Assembly (NCBI GenBank): GCA_036023115.1
Contig: JAYKKT010000088.1
Span: 3,668,501-3,732,500, forward strand
Direction of reading: 5' to 3'
Length of the DNA: 64,000 bases
From: Brasenia schreberi
Lineage: Eukaryota; Streptophyta; Magnoliopsida; Nymphaeales; Cabombaceae
The stretch's first letter is position 1, and each line of letters begins with the position of its first letter. Positions 23,140 to 37,319 of this stretch are shown here, piece after piece. The position numbers were made by a program, and so were the translations under genes. Under the pieces are notes generated by a model. That model saw nothing but the letters and a program-made list of their open reading frames with translations, made no database searches and was not told the origin of the DNA.

Positions 23140-23262
23140 CTTTCTTTTCTTTGGTTCAAACAAGAGGCTAAAGCCATGCACCCTCTAGGAGCCGAACTCG
23201 CCCCTTGCAAGATGGGCATCGGAGTGTCTTGCCGTTGAGCTAATGCTTTGGGGGAGAGTCTG
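23140..23262 (-). mobile_element. tRNA-derived SINE
   Basis: The plus strand shows ggttcaaacaagaggctaaa, gccatgcaccctc, gagccgaactcgcc (reversed box B) and gttgagctaatgctttgggg (reversed box A). This is the same family as 25551-25690 in the opposite orientation. Ends are approximate. Confidence 0.6.
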
Positions 23263-23617
23263 ACAGGTTTTATTTACCTGCCCTACATATATCCAATATA
23301 AATGCTAATATAGGCATCGTGAATGCTTCACTCTTAAATGTGAAACCATTTTATTTTTTAGCAAATAAAATCATTTACTTAATTCTACAATTTGATAGGC
23401 TGCGTTTGCCCATGCTTTCATTGCAAAAGCTAGATGACAGCGTATGCCCATGCCTTCATTTACAACTTGATAGGAAGTTATTCTTCTTTAATTTCTTCTT
23501 AAAACAATAAAAGTACTTTAGTTTAATTTCGTCCTTTTATTATTTTTTCATAAAAGTTAATGTGACATTTCACCAACTTTTATGACACAATTAATCCAAT
23601 ATAACTTATTGGAAGTT

Positions 23618-23722
23618 GCACGGGGAGTGTTAGATCAATGGCACGGAGAGTTCGATTTCGAAAGAGTGAATGTGTGTGTGTTAAGTTTCGGCCTCCTTTT
23701 GTAACACACACACAAAAAAGAG
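23618..23722 (+). mobile_element. tRNA-derived SINE with target-site duplication
   Basis: A 14-base direct repeat bounds it: acttattggaagtt (23604-23617) and acttatttgaagtt (23723-23736), differing at one base. It contains box B (gagagttcgatttcg, about 23646-23660), a ttcggcctccttttgta segment and an A-rich end. The box A region is short and decayed, so the copy is probably 5'-truncated or deleted. Confidence 0.65.
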
Positions 23723-23736
23723 ACTTATTTGAAGTT

Positions 23737-24612
23737 CAATGCAGGCGTGTGGGCCAAGTAATATTTTCCCTCTTCATGGCCTAGGTTAAGTTTGCTGGGC
23801 ATAGATTTGATTCAACCCGAACTAAGAAAGTTTATGCACTTCCAATAGATGCAAAAGATTTTATACTTGGGGATATCAGTGGGGGGCAGCACTCTCAGAC
23901 ACGACTCGGAACCAACTTGACAGTAACACGATCAAGGATGACACGAGATGAGCTGGGTGGTGCTTAAATTGACCTGGTTTTGACACGAAGACAATGGCAC
24001 ACAAAATGAATGGGTAGTGTTTCGGGTCGTAGTGGTGTTGGCTTCCCTGTTTCTTGACATGAACAGGAGATGAAACAAAATGAGCATAGCCAGAGCTGAT
24101 ATTGCTGGCAATTTCAGAAACAACACAATAACCTAATTTGAACATGACCCGAAAAGTCCATGTTCGTGTTCACAAATTGCTTCCCACTTGTGGGGAGCAC
24201 ATTTTCCACTGTTCTTCCTATTCGCTTTTCAAAGAACTCATAAGATTCCTATTGCTTCATCTTCTCTTCCTATTACAATTCTTGCATGTGTGTGTATGTG
24301 CGCGCGTGAATGTGTCATTGGAGGATTTTGATTTTTTTTAAGGTTGGACAAATAGTTCATATAACTGTTTAGGTAGGCTGAGCCCTTTGGGGCATAAGTG
24401 CGGAGAAGCGAGTCCCCACAAACTTTTGATAGTTCAATTCCGAGCCAAGCCAGCCAAAGGAGCGAAGTGACAAACTGGCACCACCATAGTAGGATGCAAG
24501 TTCTTTGTTGATAATAAGATAGCATGAAAGTTCTCGCATTACATTACCTTACCTGTCATTTAGGTGAGTTTTAACAGTTCCATGGATTATTATGGCCAAC
24601 CATACTCCCCTA
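23737..24612. other. Intergenic, hAT-like subterminal block
   Basis: 23900-24160 has cgacacgaagacaatggc, gtttcgggtcgtag and gaacatgacccgaaa motifs that resemble the block at 4735-5040. They are typical of hAT subterminal DNA, but no terminal repeats are found. The remainder shows nothing recognisable. Confidence 0.4.
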
Positions 24613-24793
24613 GGGAGTGTTTGAGTACAAGGTCGGGCCAGCATAACAGGTACTGTAAGCTTAGTTCTACCTGTGTGTCGCGTAATCAATGCAACAGCAG
24701 TACAGTACAATCCTTTTTTTTAGGACATGCTAAGACATCAACTTGCCAACTGACCGAATAGTTTCATAGGCCTGGTCTCATAATCAAACACCC
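24613..24793. mobile_element. Candidate 181-bp MITE with TA flanks
   Basis: The ends gggagtgtttgagtac and ataatcaaacaccc form an imperfect terminal inverted repeat, and TA lies at both sides (24611-24612 and 24794-24795). The termini resemble Harbinger-like or mariner-like MITEs, but the superfamily is not settled. Confidence 0.5.
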
Positions 24794-25292
24794 TAGGATC
24801 TGGCCTATCCATTTGGAGTGCAAAAGGCCTACACTACAATTGCTCCCACAGAATTGTAAGCTGTGCATGTCTGAATCCTGTAATGAATCCAGACCCAAAT
24901 ATGCATGCTCCCATTCATGGAAGATCCAAAACCCAGGATAAAAGTGGGTCCACCTATGATTTTCCCTGTACTTTTTTTTTTTTTTTTTAATTCTAGGCAT
25001 ACTTTTAGTTGACGAAAGGGGACCCAAATATGGTTCTATTTTTTTTATTTATCAAAAGGCAAGTGGCCAAAGATACCTAGTGGTATTCAATAAGAGAGCA
25101 AAGAGCAACAGGAAACCTGGTTAAGGGGTCTACTTACAAGTTGAAGGTCATGAGTTGGATACCTGTATAGTGCGTCTAGCTTCGGTCGCTGATTCTAGTT
25201 GAGAAAGAAAAGAGAGGAAAGAGAAACTTAAGAACCTCTATCTCCAACAGCTGCCATCACTCTTGGTAACCACCACTGGCGGTGGTGGATTT

Positions 25293-25425
25293 AGATTTTC
25301 TGTTTGTTACAAATGGAGGCTGAATTCTAACACACACTTGCATGCACTCTCAAGAATCAAACTCATCACCTGCAAATGGACGCCAGAGAGCCCTATCAGT
25401 GAGCTAACGCTCTGGTGTAGTGGTG
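25293..25425 (-). mobile_element. tRNA-derived SINE
   Basis: The plus strand shows gttacaaatggaggctga (reversed tail), caagaatcaaactc (reversed box B) and gtgagctaacgctctgg (reversed box A, about 25399-25415). The order and spacing match 25551-25690 in reverse. Confidence 0.6.
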
Positions 25426-25550
25426 GGTCTTCAACAAGGTGAAGCAAGCCAAACATGTTAACCAAATTCTGAAAAATAGAAAAAGAAGCATATGTAAAGG
25501 TTGTAGTCATGGACTATACTATAAAAATAGTTCACTTGATTTAGAAAAAG

Positions 25551-25690
25551 AAGCATTAGCTCAACGGTAGGACGCTCTATCACCGTTGCTACGGATGGAG
25601 AGTTCGATTCCTAAAGGGTGCATGTGTGGGTGTTGGGCTTCCTTGTCTGGTAGGCTTAGGCTTCCTTGTCCTCTTGTAATAAAAAAAAGT
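25551..25690 (+). mobile_element. tRNA-derived SINE, best copy
   Basis: Box A ttagctcaacggtagg (25556-25571) and box B gagttcgattcc (25600-25611) are spaced as in a tRNA gene. The body follows (ggtgcatgtgtgggtgttgg, cttccttgtcctcttgtaat), ending in an A8 tail at 25681-25688. This is the clearest member of the family scattered through the window and makes the other relics interpretable. No clean target duplication is visible. Confidence 0.75.
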
Positions 25691-26184
25691 TCATACCTAT
25701 TATATGAGGTTACACCTCGCCCTAAAAGCCATCTCATAAGACTAGCTCAACATAAATTAATGCTTAAAGTGAAAATTGATTACTGTACATTACCTTGAAA
25801 TTTGGGGCCTAAAATTGATAAGTCTAAACATTTTGCAGCCAAAAATATTCAGGTAAATTGGGTTTACAAGTATGGCTTAAGAATTTGGGGCCTAAAAACT
25901 TATATATATCGGAAGTGTATGAAAATTTTGAGACCTGTACGAACTGATATTATAATTAGTAGTTCAGGGGCCTAAGGCAGTAATAATGGCCTTGCATCTG
26001 ATAACCATTGATCATAATCATAAACCTGGTGTAAAGATTGGCAAATAATACATAGCCAACGGTGAGGTCGTGGCATATGTTTGCCACTAATAAAATTTCT
26101 ACACCTGGCGCTGACTCTCAACAAGCTTGAACCAGTCGAGGGCAGCGTGGACGAAGTCAATTTAGTTACTTGAATCTTGGTACT

Positions 26185-26190
<6 letters not shown>
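25691..26190. other. Downstream intergenic DNA of the MYB gene
   Basis: No gene is recognised. AT-rich sequence contains two copies of a gaatttggggcctaaaa-like phrase (about 25798-25812 and 25880-25896). Confidence 0.4.

Positions 26191-26281
<91 letters not shown>
26191..26281. repeat. (GA)45 microsatellite
   Basis: An uninterrupted GA run of about 91 bases lies 230 bases beyond the MYB stop codon. It should be highly variable between individuals. Confidence 0.97.
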
Positions 26282-26283
<2 letters not shown>

Positions 26284-26511
26284 AACGTCAAACATCAATA
26301 CCCTTAAATTTCATTAATTTGCAAGCTAGCTCATGACAACAGTGGATTTTCAATAAGCAAAGGAAGTTTTAATGCTAAAACAAAAAGCTGAGACAAAATT
26401 AATTGCTCGTATCCAAGTTGGATGAAGCCAATTCCATCTTATTCATATCCTTTAGAATACATAAATCCTGGTCTATACAGTTACGTCATTTATTAGTCTA
26501 TTTAATTGTTC

Positions 26512-29533
<3,022 letters not shown>

Positions 29534-29663
29534 TTTCACACACACAAACACACTCAGAGAGAGAGAGAAAGAGAGCAGAGACAAACCAGAAACCGGGAGA
29601 GAGAGAGAGAGAGTAAGCAGGAGAAGTTGGTAAGCACGATGCCCTTCGAGGGGAGCAAGAGTA

Positions 29664-29670
29664 CTTTATA
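29664..29670 (-). promoter_or_regulatory. TATA box of the MYB gene
   Basis: TATAAAG on the minus strand stands about 131 bases upstream of the ATG. It follows the block aactcaacccggcgatcg, which is shared with the pseudogene promoter. Confidence 0.7.
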
Positions 29671-30203
29671 CCCGCGATCGCCGGGTTGAGTTTGCCACAT
29701 GCAGGAGTAGAGAAGTCCTCACTTATCGTCGTCATCATGGAAGGTAGCCCACATTATTAAGCACCAGCCATGAATGAGTCGGCTTGGCTCCCACTTCTTT
29801 ATTTCATCTCGGCTTACTCGGACTCATAAAGTCCCCTTCTGCCTTCATGTACTTGTTATGAGTAAATAGATCTCTCGTCTCTCTCTCTCTCTCTCTCATA
29901 CAGTCGGCTCTATGGAATGACACCTTGTGGTTTGTCTACCGATACCTCAAGCACTACCTTTTCCTTCTCTTCACATACGCACAATTATATATTTATAAAG
30001 AGAAAATGAGAGTGGCATGCTAGACCATTCATACGTGCTCAGACCATTGGATTTAGGAGATATGTGGTCTAGGTAAAAAGCACACCCAGTGATGTACTTT
30101 TTGTTTTTTGAAAAAAAAATCAAAAATAATTTTCACCTTTTTTATTTAATTTATCCATCTCTTTAATCCCAATTATTATGATAGTTTAAAGTGAATGGAA
30201 TTG

Positions 30204-30248
<45 letters not shown>

Positions 30249-30343
30249 AGAGAGAGACCGACATAAAGTGATTTGATCCTATTTATTATACACAATGCAC
30301 TTGTAGTCATGTCCACCTTTTACTTCTAACAAGCACAAACTAA

Positions 30344-30840
30344 ATTTAAAAGGTTTAAATTATACAAAAGATATTTTTATTATACTCATACTAAAAAAAA
30401 TAAAGGGTTGACATGAGCCGAAGGATCCATGTGACTGGTGTTTGTGCATGTAATGTAAGTTATGTTTATGCCCTTTTGCATTCTACTTTTCTTTAAATTA
30501 AATTTAAAGTGTAAAGAATATGAAAGACAACCTTATTATACTCATATACTCATGCTCCATAAAATAAAGGGTTAGCATCTAGTGGATAGGATCTGTATAA
30601 CTAGTGTTTGTCCATGTTATATATGTTATGCTTACACCCTTTTGTAATTTACTTTTTTTAAACTAAATTTAAAAGTTTAAATAATACGAAAGATAACCTT
30701 ATTATACTCATATTCTCAAGAAATAAAGGACTGACATCAGCAGATAGGATGCATGTAGCTGGTGTTTCTGTATGTAATATAAGTTATGCTTACGCCCTTT
30801 TGTATTCCACTTTTCTTTGAAGTATACTTTTAATAAATTA
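30344..30840. repeat. Three tandem copies of a ~160-bp unit upstream of MYB
   Basis: Units begin with aaatttaaa at about 30344, 30503 and 30667. Each contains attatactcat (30379, 30535, 30701), an aataaagg...gacat/agcat block and tatgcttacgcccttttg-like sequence, with periods of 156 and 166. They lie 0.8-1.3 kb upstream of the ATG. Confidence 0.85.
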
Positions 30841-31244
30841 GGGATGGTATTGAAGGTGTCATCGGGGAAGCATGGTTCCTAGTTGCAAATAAATATAGGA
30901 ACCCAAAAGGTAAACAAATAATAATGGGAATTTATCCATGTGAAGGGTTCATATTTGTAATTAAACTGGTCGTGATTAATAAATAATGCTTCATGACAAT
31001 TTCTGTGAATTAAAGGTAGAATTTATACTGTGGTCATGTAATTTTCAATCATGGTGAAGTGAATGAGTATGTGAGAAAAGTAACTTTTGCTAGAGAGAGG
31101 TTAGATGCATCCACATGGGTATGCCTATCTTTTACTTTTAAGAGGTACTCAGTATAACAAATATCCTCTATTTTCTTAAATACTCTTATAACTTTTTATA
31201 GATGACAATCGTGACCCTAGAGTAAAGGGAGAGTGTGAATATGC

Positions 31245-31495
31245 TATCTAGTTCTCATATATATATATATATATATGAAAACTAGATTTTGCAACCTTTA
31301 TTACATTTCATATGTATTTCATTCTTTACTTTTGAAGAGCATAACTATCATTTCAAAAGTGGTAAGGGTGTCTGAAAAAAATATAAATAAAATACTTATT
31401 ACACTGGTGCCTCAAAAATAAAAGGTAGAATGGAGAATGTTTATTAGGCAAGCTGGCACAAACATCCAAAAGCCAGGTCAACTGTAGATTGCTTG

Positions 31496-31579
<84 letters not shown>

Positions 31580-31580
31580 G
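31245..31580. repeat. TA and CA microsatellites in MYB upstream arm
   Basis: (TA)n is at 31257-31276, and (CA)14 running into (TA)25 at 31499-31576. The sequence between them corresponds to 905-970 in the left arm. Confidence 0.9.
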
Positions 31581-32392
31581 AGAGATGAAAATGGTTCATC
31601 TTCATAAAAATATGTGAGAAACACATCGTAATGTCAATTTCAGTTCATCTACTTTGGAATCTTCCATCTTTTACCAAATACACTGGAATAAAAGCATAGG
31701 GCCTCAGACAAAATAGTGAACTTAATGACATCCTCTAACACTCCATTATATATTCCCTTGTTCCCTCCTTTTATAGTCACGCCGCTATTTTGTGTAGAAT
31801 GTATATTCATTGATATAAAATAATTTATATTATTGAATTGAAGTTAAACACCCTCTACTAGCGGGATAAGCTTCTTCAGATATACTTTTGTGATTTCTTT
31901 GCACATTTGCATAAGTGGATATATAGTTACTTTAACAAAAGCTCAAGATATTGAATACAATATTCAAAATAACATAACAAATAATACACTTACATAATCC
32001 TTCTTTGAATGCCATTAGGATCTTTACATGGATATTGAATTGCCAACAACTCGAAATGCATGCTGCACATACATATGGGCTATTGTGTGCACAAATAGTT
32101 AATTATATATATAGACACACATATCTATCTATCTATAGAGAGAGGTATGTGCAATACAGTAACAACTTTATTCTCAATAATAAATCTTAAGTATATGAAT
32201 TCTTTGGGGTCTGAAAACTTATGAGTCTCTAAATATAGGGGCCCCTAGATAACTACAAAATAATTCCTTATTTTGTATGTGTGTAGTTTTAAGGACAATT
32301 GCGTTTTTTACCTACATATTAGATCATCTATTTTCTATTTCTCGGCGTATCACTACTTTGGTGATAGAAGTATATCTTCATGAGTTTTAGGT

Positions 32393-32848
32393 TAGGGATG
32401 TTCATGAGAGGAGAGATCCGTCTTGAATAATTTGGGAAGTTGAAACAGAGGATGGGAAAGGAGAGAGTAAGGAAACCCCCGATGGGGATCGGGGCAGGGA
32501 CATGGATAGCAAGTCTCCACCCCACGAATCAGGCTCTAACTCCCTTTTTCTATTGGTTCTAGAAAGTTAAATCCATTTGAAAATAAGACAAACTATGCGT
32601 GATGATAAATTAAAAAGTGTCAACTCTTTTTTGAATTCATGAATTCAATATTGTTGTTTTACACATTTTAGGTTTCATTTCAGATGTAAAAGTGAGCTCC
32701 AATGTATTTGAGTGTTCCTCTTTCCTCCAACATAGACCTGTTGGAAACAAGAGATCGGAGATGGGAGCCTTCTTGGTGTCCGTCATGGGGATGGAGATGG
32801 GGATCGGACCGGGACTTTGATCCCCTCCCCACCCTATGAACATCCCTA
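32393..32848. mobile_element. hAT MITE, 456 bp, perfect 8-bp target duplication
   Basis: The 13-base terminal inverted repeats (tagggatgttcat and atgaacatcccta) are perfect, and the flanks ttttaggt at 32385-32392 and 32849-32856 are identical. An 8-bp duplication and a TAG terminus place it in the hAT superfamily. The subterminal GC-rich runs (gatggggatcggggcagg) are typical of this type. It encodes nothing. Confidence 0.92.
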
Positions 32849-32856
32849 TTTTAGGT

Positions 32857-34430
32857 TCTACTAAATTTAAACATAAACCAGAATCAAGGTTTCTCCGGCA
32901 TGAAGTGGGTCAATTAAAGGAATTCTTGGCGACCTTTCTAATATGTTTTAACTTTTAAGCTTCAAATCTGAACAGTAATATAGAAATGTTCTTCCTTCCA
33001 ACAATTTTGAAGCCTTTTACTGCCTTGTCTACAATGTGCATTCACTAACTTCTTTAGTTGTTCAAACCACTTGAGACTCTCACTTCATCTTTTATTAGTA
33101 TCGCATCGCCTTTTGCAGCAATGATATCTCCTTTTGGAATTGGCGTTTGGTTGGTTGTGTGACCATATTAATCAAGGAGACAATTATATAATGGAGCTAG
33201 AAGGCAAGCTTGAGAGAAATATCTTAATGAAGTTGAGATAACCAGTCCTCATCGATACCACGGCTCTGCCGGAGCAAGTGAAGGTATGCAATGCTTTTCT
33301 GATTGGATTTCATGGTTGGGCTGAACAGAAATACAACTGTTTCCAAGATCTTGAGTCGTCATGAAGAAGAAGCATCCAATTCAAAAATGGTGCAGCTAAA
33401 CATCAATATCTGTGTCTGTGTCTGTGTGTGTGTGTGTGAGAGAGAGAGAGATCTTGATGTGGTTGACGATGTTCCATTTCATAGATCAAATATAATCACA
33501 AACAGATTCTTACGTTAAGCATAGGATCTGCACATATGAATTAAACTGCATAAGAGGGCCAGAGGCTGAAACATTTCATCCATCATCAATCGCACAATTG
33601 GAACTTCAATCAAATTCCACAAACATCACGAGTTCCATGCTTTAACGACTGCAAAAGCATAAGCAAATCAGTAACAAATAATTTCTTGATGAATAAAACT
33701 GAAATTTCATGAGTACCTGCTTAATGATTAAAAACTGCTCTGATGCCAACCAGTCGGGTTGATTACATGTACTTCTGGTTCAGATTGTGCTTCATCTAGC
33801 TTCATATTAATATTTGATTATAGAAATTCAAGATCATATTTTATTTTTTGTTTCAACAGCTTGAGGCCTTCTTTCGAAGTGTTTGCTGTCCATTTTCACA
33901 GACCTCACCTAAGCATCAATTAAAATCTCTCAAAATGTTCAAAACCATGCACGTTAAGCGTATTTGTCTCATTTTACCTTGTATAATCATTTATAGTAGA
34001 TAAAAGAAGAAAGAAAGAAAATGTTGTATCATACGCTATAGATCTTTCCCTGTAATGAGAAATCAATACACTCAGATTAAATCAATATCTTGGTTTTACT
34101 GCTGCAGATTCTACTTAATCTTTCTTAATATGGCTGCATATTTAAACATTCAAATTATGAAGATAAGCTAAAAATAAACTTTTGCAAGGCATATAAACTA
34201 AACCAGTCCTCAAGTATTCTTTGAGCTTCAAATTCATTTAGAAAGCTTTCTCTTAAAATAATAGTAAGTTTGGCCACCGAGAGGGAGGTCAGCAAGTGTT
34301 TTTCTACAGGGTGCCTCTAGGGTTTGTTCCTAGATTCGGTGCTCTCATCTTGAAACTTCTCAAGCGGATTCTAAGATTTATTATCTGCATTTTTTTGGAA
34401 ATTTGATATTTGATGAATGGTATCAGTAAA
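32857..34430. other. Intergenic, no gene recognised
   Basis: AT-rich DNA between the hAT MITE and the conserved distal block of the right duplication arm. A small (TG)n(GA)n tract lies at 33410-33451. I see no coding exon, RNA gene or element ends. Confidence 0.5.
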
Positions 34431-34831
34431 CACAAATGATATGGAAATCTGTGGCTTCAGAGAACAAAGAGCCTAATGTTCATAGTCTGATCGACTCGAA
34501 GCATATTCATGCACCTCAAATAAGAAGAAACCTAAGTACATTTTGTCGTAATTCAAATGAATCCATTGGTAATAATGTCACATACAACAGAATATAAATT
34601 TTCGGGTTGCTTAAACATTGATCTTCATGCACCAATACCAAGCAACGAAAGCATCAGAGGGATATGAAAATGGTGGAACATGTCGATGAGTCAAACATCA
34701 ATTGAGCTTCATAATGCACGACCTAATGATCTTAGTCAGATCTTATACAATCAGAAATAGATTTTGGCAGATCTGAAGTTGAAAATATATAATTTTATAA
34801 AGAACACAATATATTAATCAACCATTGAAAG

Positions 34832-35113
34832 TAGACATGGCTGGAATTGATGGTTTCAAACTGTCGGTTTTAGGTCGGTTTTGGTTTAAGGCTTAAACCA
34901 CCTGAAATCGAGAAAACATTACAAGTTGTGAAACTAAAAAAATAAAAGATATATATGAAACTGACTATTTCCAGTTCCATAGAAAGTGGAAATAGAACCG
35001 AACTAGACGAACCCGGTTTTGGGCCTAATTCCACCAGTTCCAATAACATCCAATTGTTGGCCCAGGTTGGCTCTGTTAGAACTGCCAGGCCAGTTTGGAA
35101 CAGATCATGTCTA
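34832..35113. mobile_element. hAT MITE, TAGACATG family, 282 bp
   Basis: The ends tagacatggctgg and cagatcatgtcta form a terminal inverted repeat, and the 8-bp flanks attgaaag (34824-34831) and attgagag (35114-35121) differ at one base. This copy defines the boundaries of the family seen at 3751-3963, 4593, 5096 and 19597. Confidence 0.82.
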
Positions 35114-35121
35114 ATTGAGAG

Positions 35122-36960
35122 CATGTTAACAAAGTTCATATATAGCATTTAACCTAGACATGTTTGGTTTTGAATCAGCCAAGTTCGAACCATGAGCGAA
35201 CCATTCGGGAACCAAAACCAGAAAAGGAACCAAACGTGGGGTGCACACCGTGGGTTCCATGAGTTCTGAAATAGCACCAGATTCGGAATACATAGGTAGC
35301 TAACTAGGTGGGAAATTTGCGACACAACTTGAATACCCAACCCGAACCCTTGTCTCCATGTTCGGTGTTGAATGCATAGAGTCGAGTTCGGATTGGTTTG
35401 AAGAGACTGGACAAAATCGGGTTGAGTTTGGTTTGACGCCTACTTGAATTGCGTCTGACTCGATACTTAAAATATGCATTTTAAAAAAACTTTCCTCCCC
35501 ATTCTGAAATGATCCATTTATCACAAAAGGCAAAAATGCCTTTTCATATCAACTTCAAACTAACGTGAATGTCCTCGTCTACATTACTATTTATTTCAAT
35601 ATTTTATTATTCTGTTAGATATGAACTTCAAACAAGGTATTATTATTTTTTTAATTATTTATTTCACTATTTTATTATTATGTTAAATAGGCTAAGCATC
35701 TTTCATATCCTTCTGCTTTGCTTTTTATATGAATGATTTTGGAATAAGGTATAATTTCTTCTTTTAGAAGTTTCAAATCAAAGGACAACCAACCCAAATC
35801 AACAGTGCACTTACTTGTCCTCCTATCCTTTTTAATGTCAGATAATTTTCATTTTATTTTTGTATAGTTTCTTGATGTTGCTCTTATGTCTTTTTTTCCT
35901 ATTTCAAAGAGAGAGGGAGAGAAGAGAACTGTGGAGGTTAGGTCGAGTCTAAGTTGCATAAAAGAGGATAAAACAGAGTCGAGATCAGGTTGGCATATTT
36001 TTTAACTGAATCCGATGTGACCCAACAAAAACCCGACCAGGCGACTTGCATTGCCACCCCTATAGCTGATTGGATCCCAAACAATAGATTTTATAGACAA
36101 AACTTAAGGAAATTGAGTCATTATTTAATAAATTATAAATTCTTAAAGCCATTATTTTAGTTGCATTTAAGAAAAATTTATGATAGGGCTATGTGGAAAC
36201 AAAGAATCCATGTAGCCAACCCTATCTTGTATGGGAAAATGTTTAGTTGTTGTAGTTGTGTTTGTTAAGGAAAATTTATTGTTATGTTCATAAAATGAGA
36301 AAATAAAGATAACTAAGAGGTTTGTAGATTGGACAAGCAAGGAGTTAAACTTTATCATTGGATGATTCTTCACTGATGAAGAAAAATAAATATCTTGAAT
36401 GAAGGAAAGATAAGGTCTAATTAAATTATTTATAATTTGTAATAATATAAAACTTATTAAAAGGTTTTGCTTATAAGAAATCATATGGTTTGTCCATAAA
36501 ATGGTAAATATTAATAAATTTTTCAAACTCACATGTTTATTGTAGTTAGCTTGTCTACTTATACATGCTAGAGAAAAGAATTTGAGGGAGGGTAGTCATG
36601 GTTTCCTACTACTCAAACACCTCCAACATCTCTTTCTCTCCTCTATATTCCTCCTTCTCTCTCTTTGACTCTCCAATGAGTGGAGCGATGGTAATAGTCA
36701 TTTGTTATGCTCATGCGAAAAGGGTGGAAGTTAGATGGTATGTCGGTCAACTTTGTATAACTCTTCTTTATACATCCTCTTCCTCTTTCTTTCTCTCTTT
36801 TAGTGATGAGTGGAGCACTTTTATATTTATTAGTAACTTTTTAATAAAAGAAAATATTTTGATATGAGAGGATAAAGCATATAAAAAGCTATAATAATAT
36901 AATAATATCTTCAAAGTCAAATATGATAATGTATTCATTTGGGAGTCGAGAAGAGTCTGC
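35122..36960. other. Intergenic, AT-rich, hAT-like and RTE fragments
   Basis: 35160-35480 and 35940-36063 contain gggttcgggttgg-type motifs, and attgccacccctatag at 36049-36064 looks like a hAT terminus read outward. 36187-36250 is an RTE 3' tail on the plus strand (ggaaacaaagaatccatgta, then tagttgttgtagttg). No gene is supported. Confidence 0.5.
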
Positions 36961-37319
36961 ATGATCCCATGGGGATCGGCGGGGACGGGGACTCCAGGTC
37001 CCTACCCTGTGGATCTGCCGCGCATACCTGCCTCATAGGCCCAAACTTCTCAAATCCCTTTTCCTCCACGATTCTCCCATGACCCAAACTCTCCTTCTTT
37101 CACACTTCCCGTTCAGTAAACCCTAGTTTGCTCCTCTCCCCAAATCCCTGGTTGCTATCTCTTAGTAGATCGACCATCTCTTCCATCCATACCATTGCTG
37201 TCTCTCTTGACCCCTCAAGAGAGTGATCATCTCCTCCAATATCCAGCCACCGTTAGCGCTAACTAGTGGACTAACCGATCATCTCCTCCATTGGTAATTT
37301 TATTATGTATACATGGAAT

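Noticed and set aside
30344..30840. Regularly spaced repeats considered as a CRISPR-like array
   Set aside because: The units are ~160 bp, contiguous and without unique spacers, in a plant genome. This is a tandem duplication.
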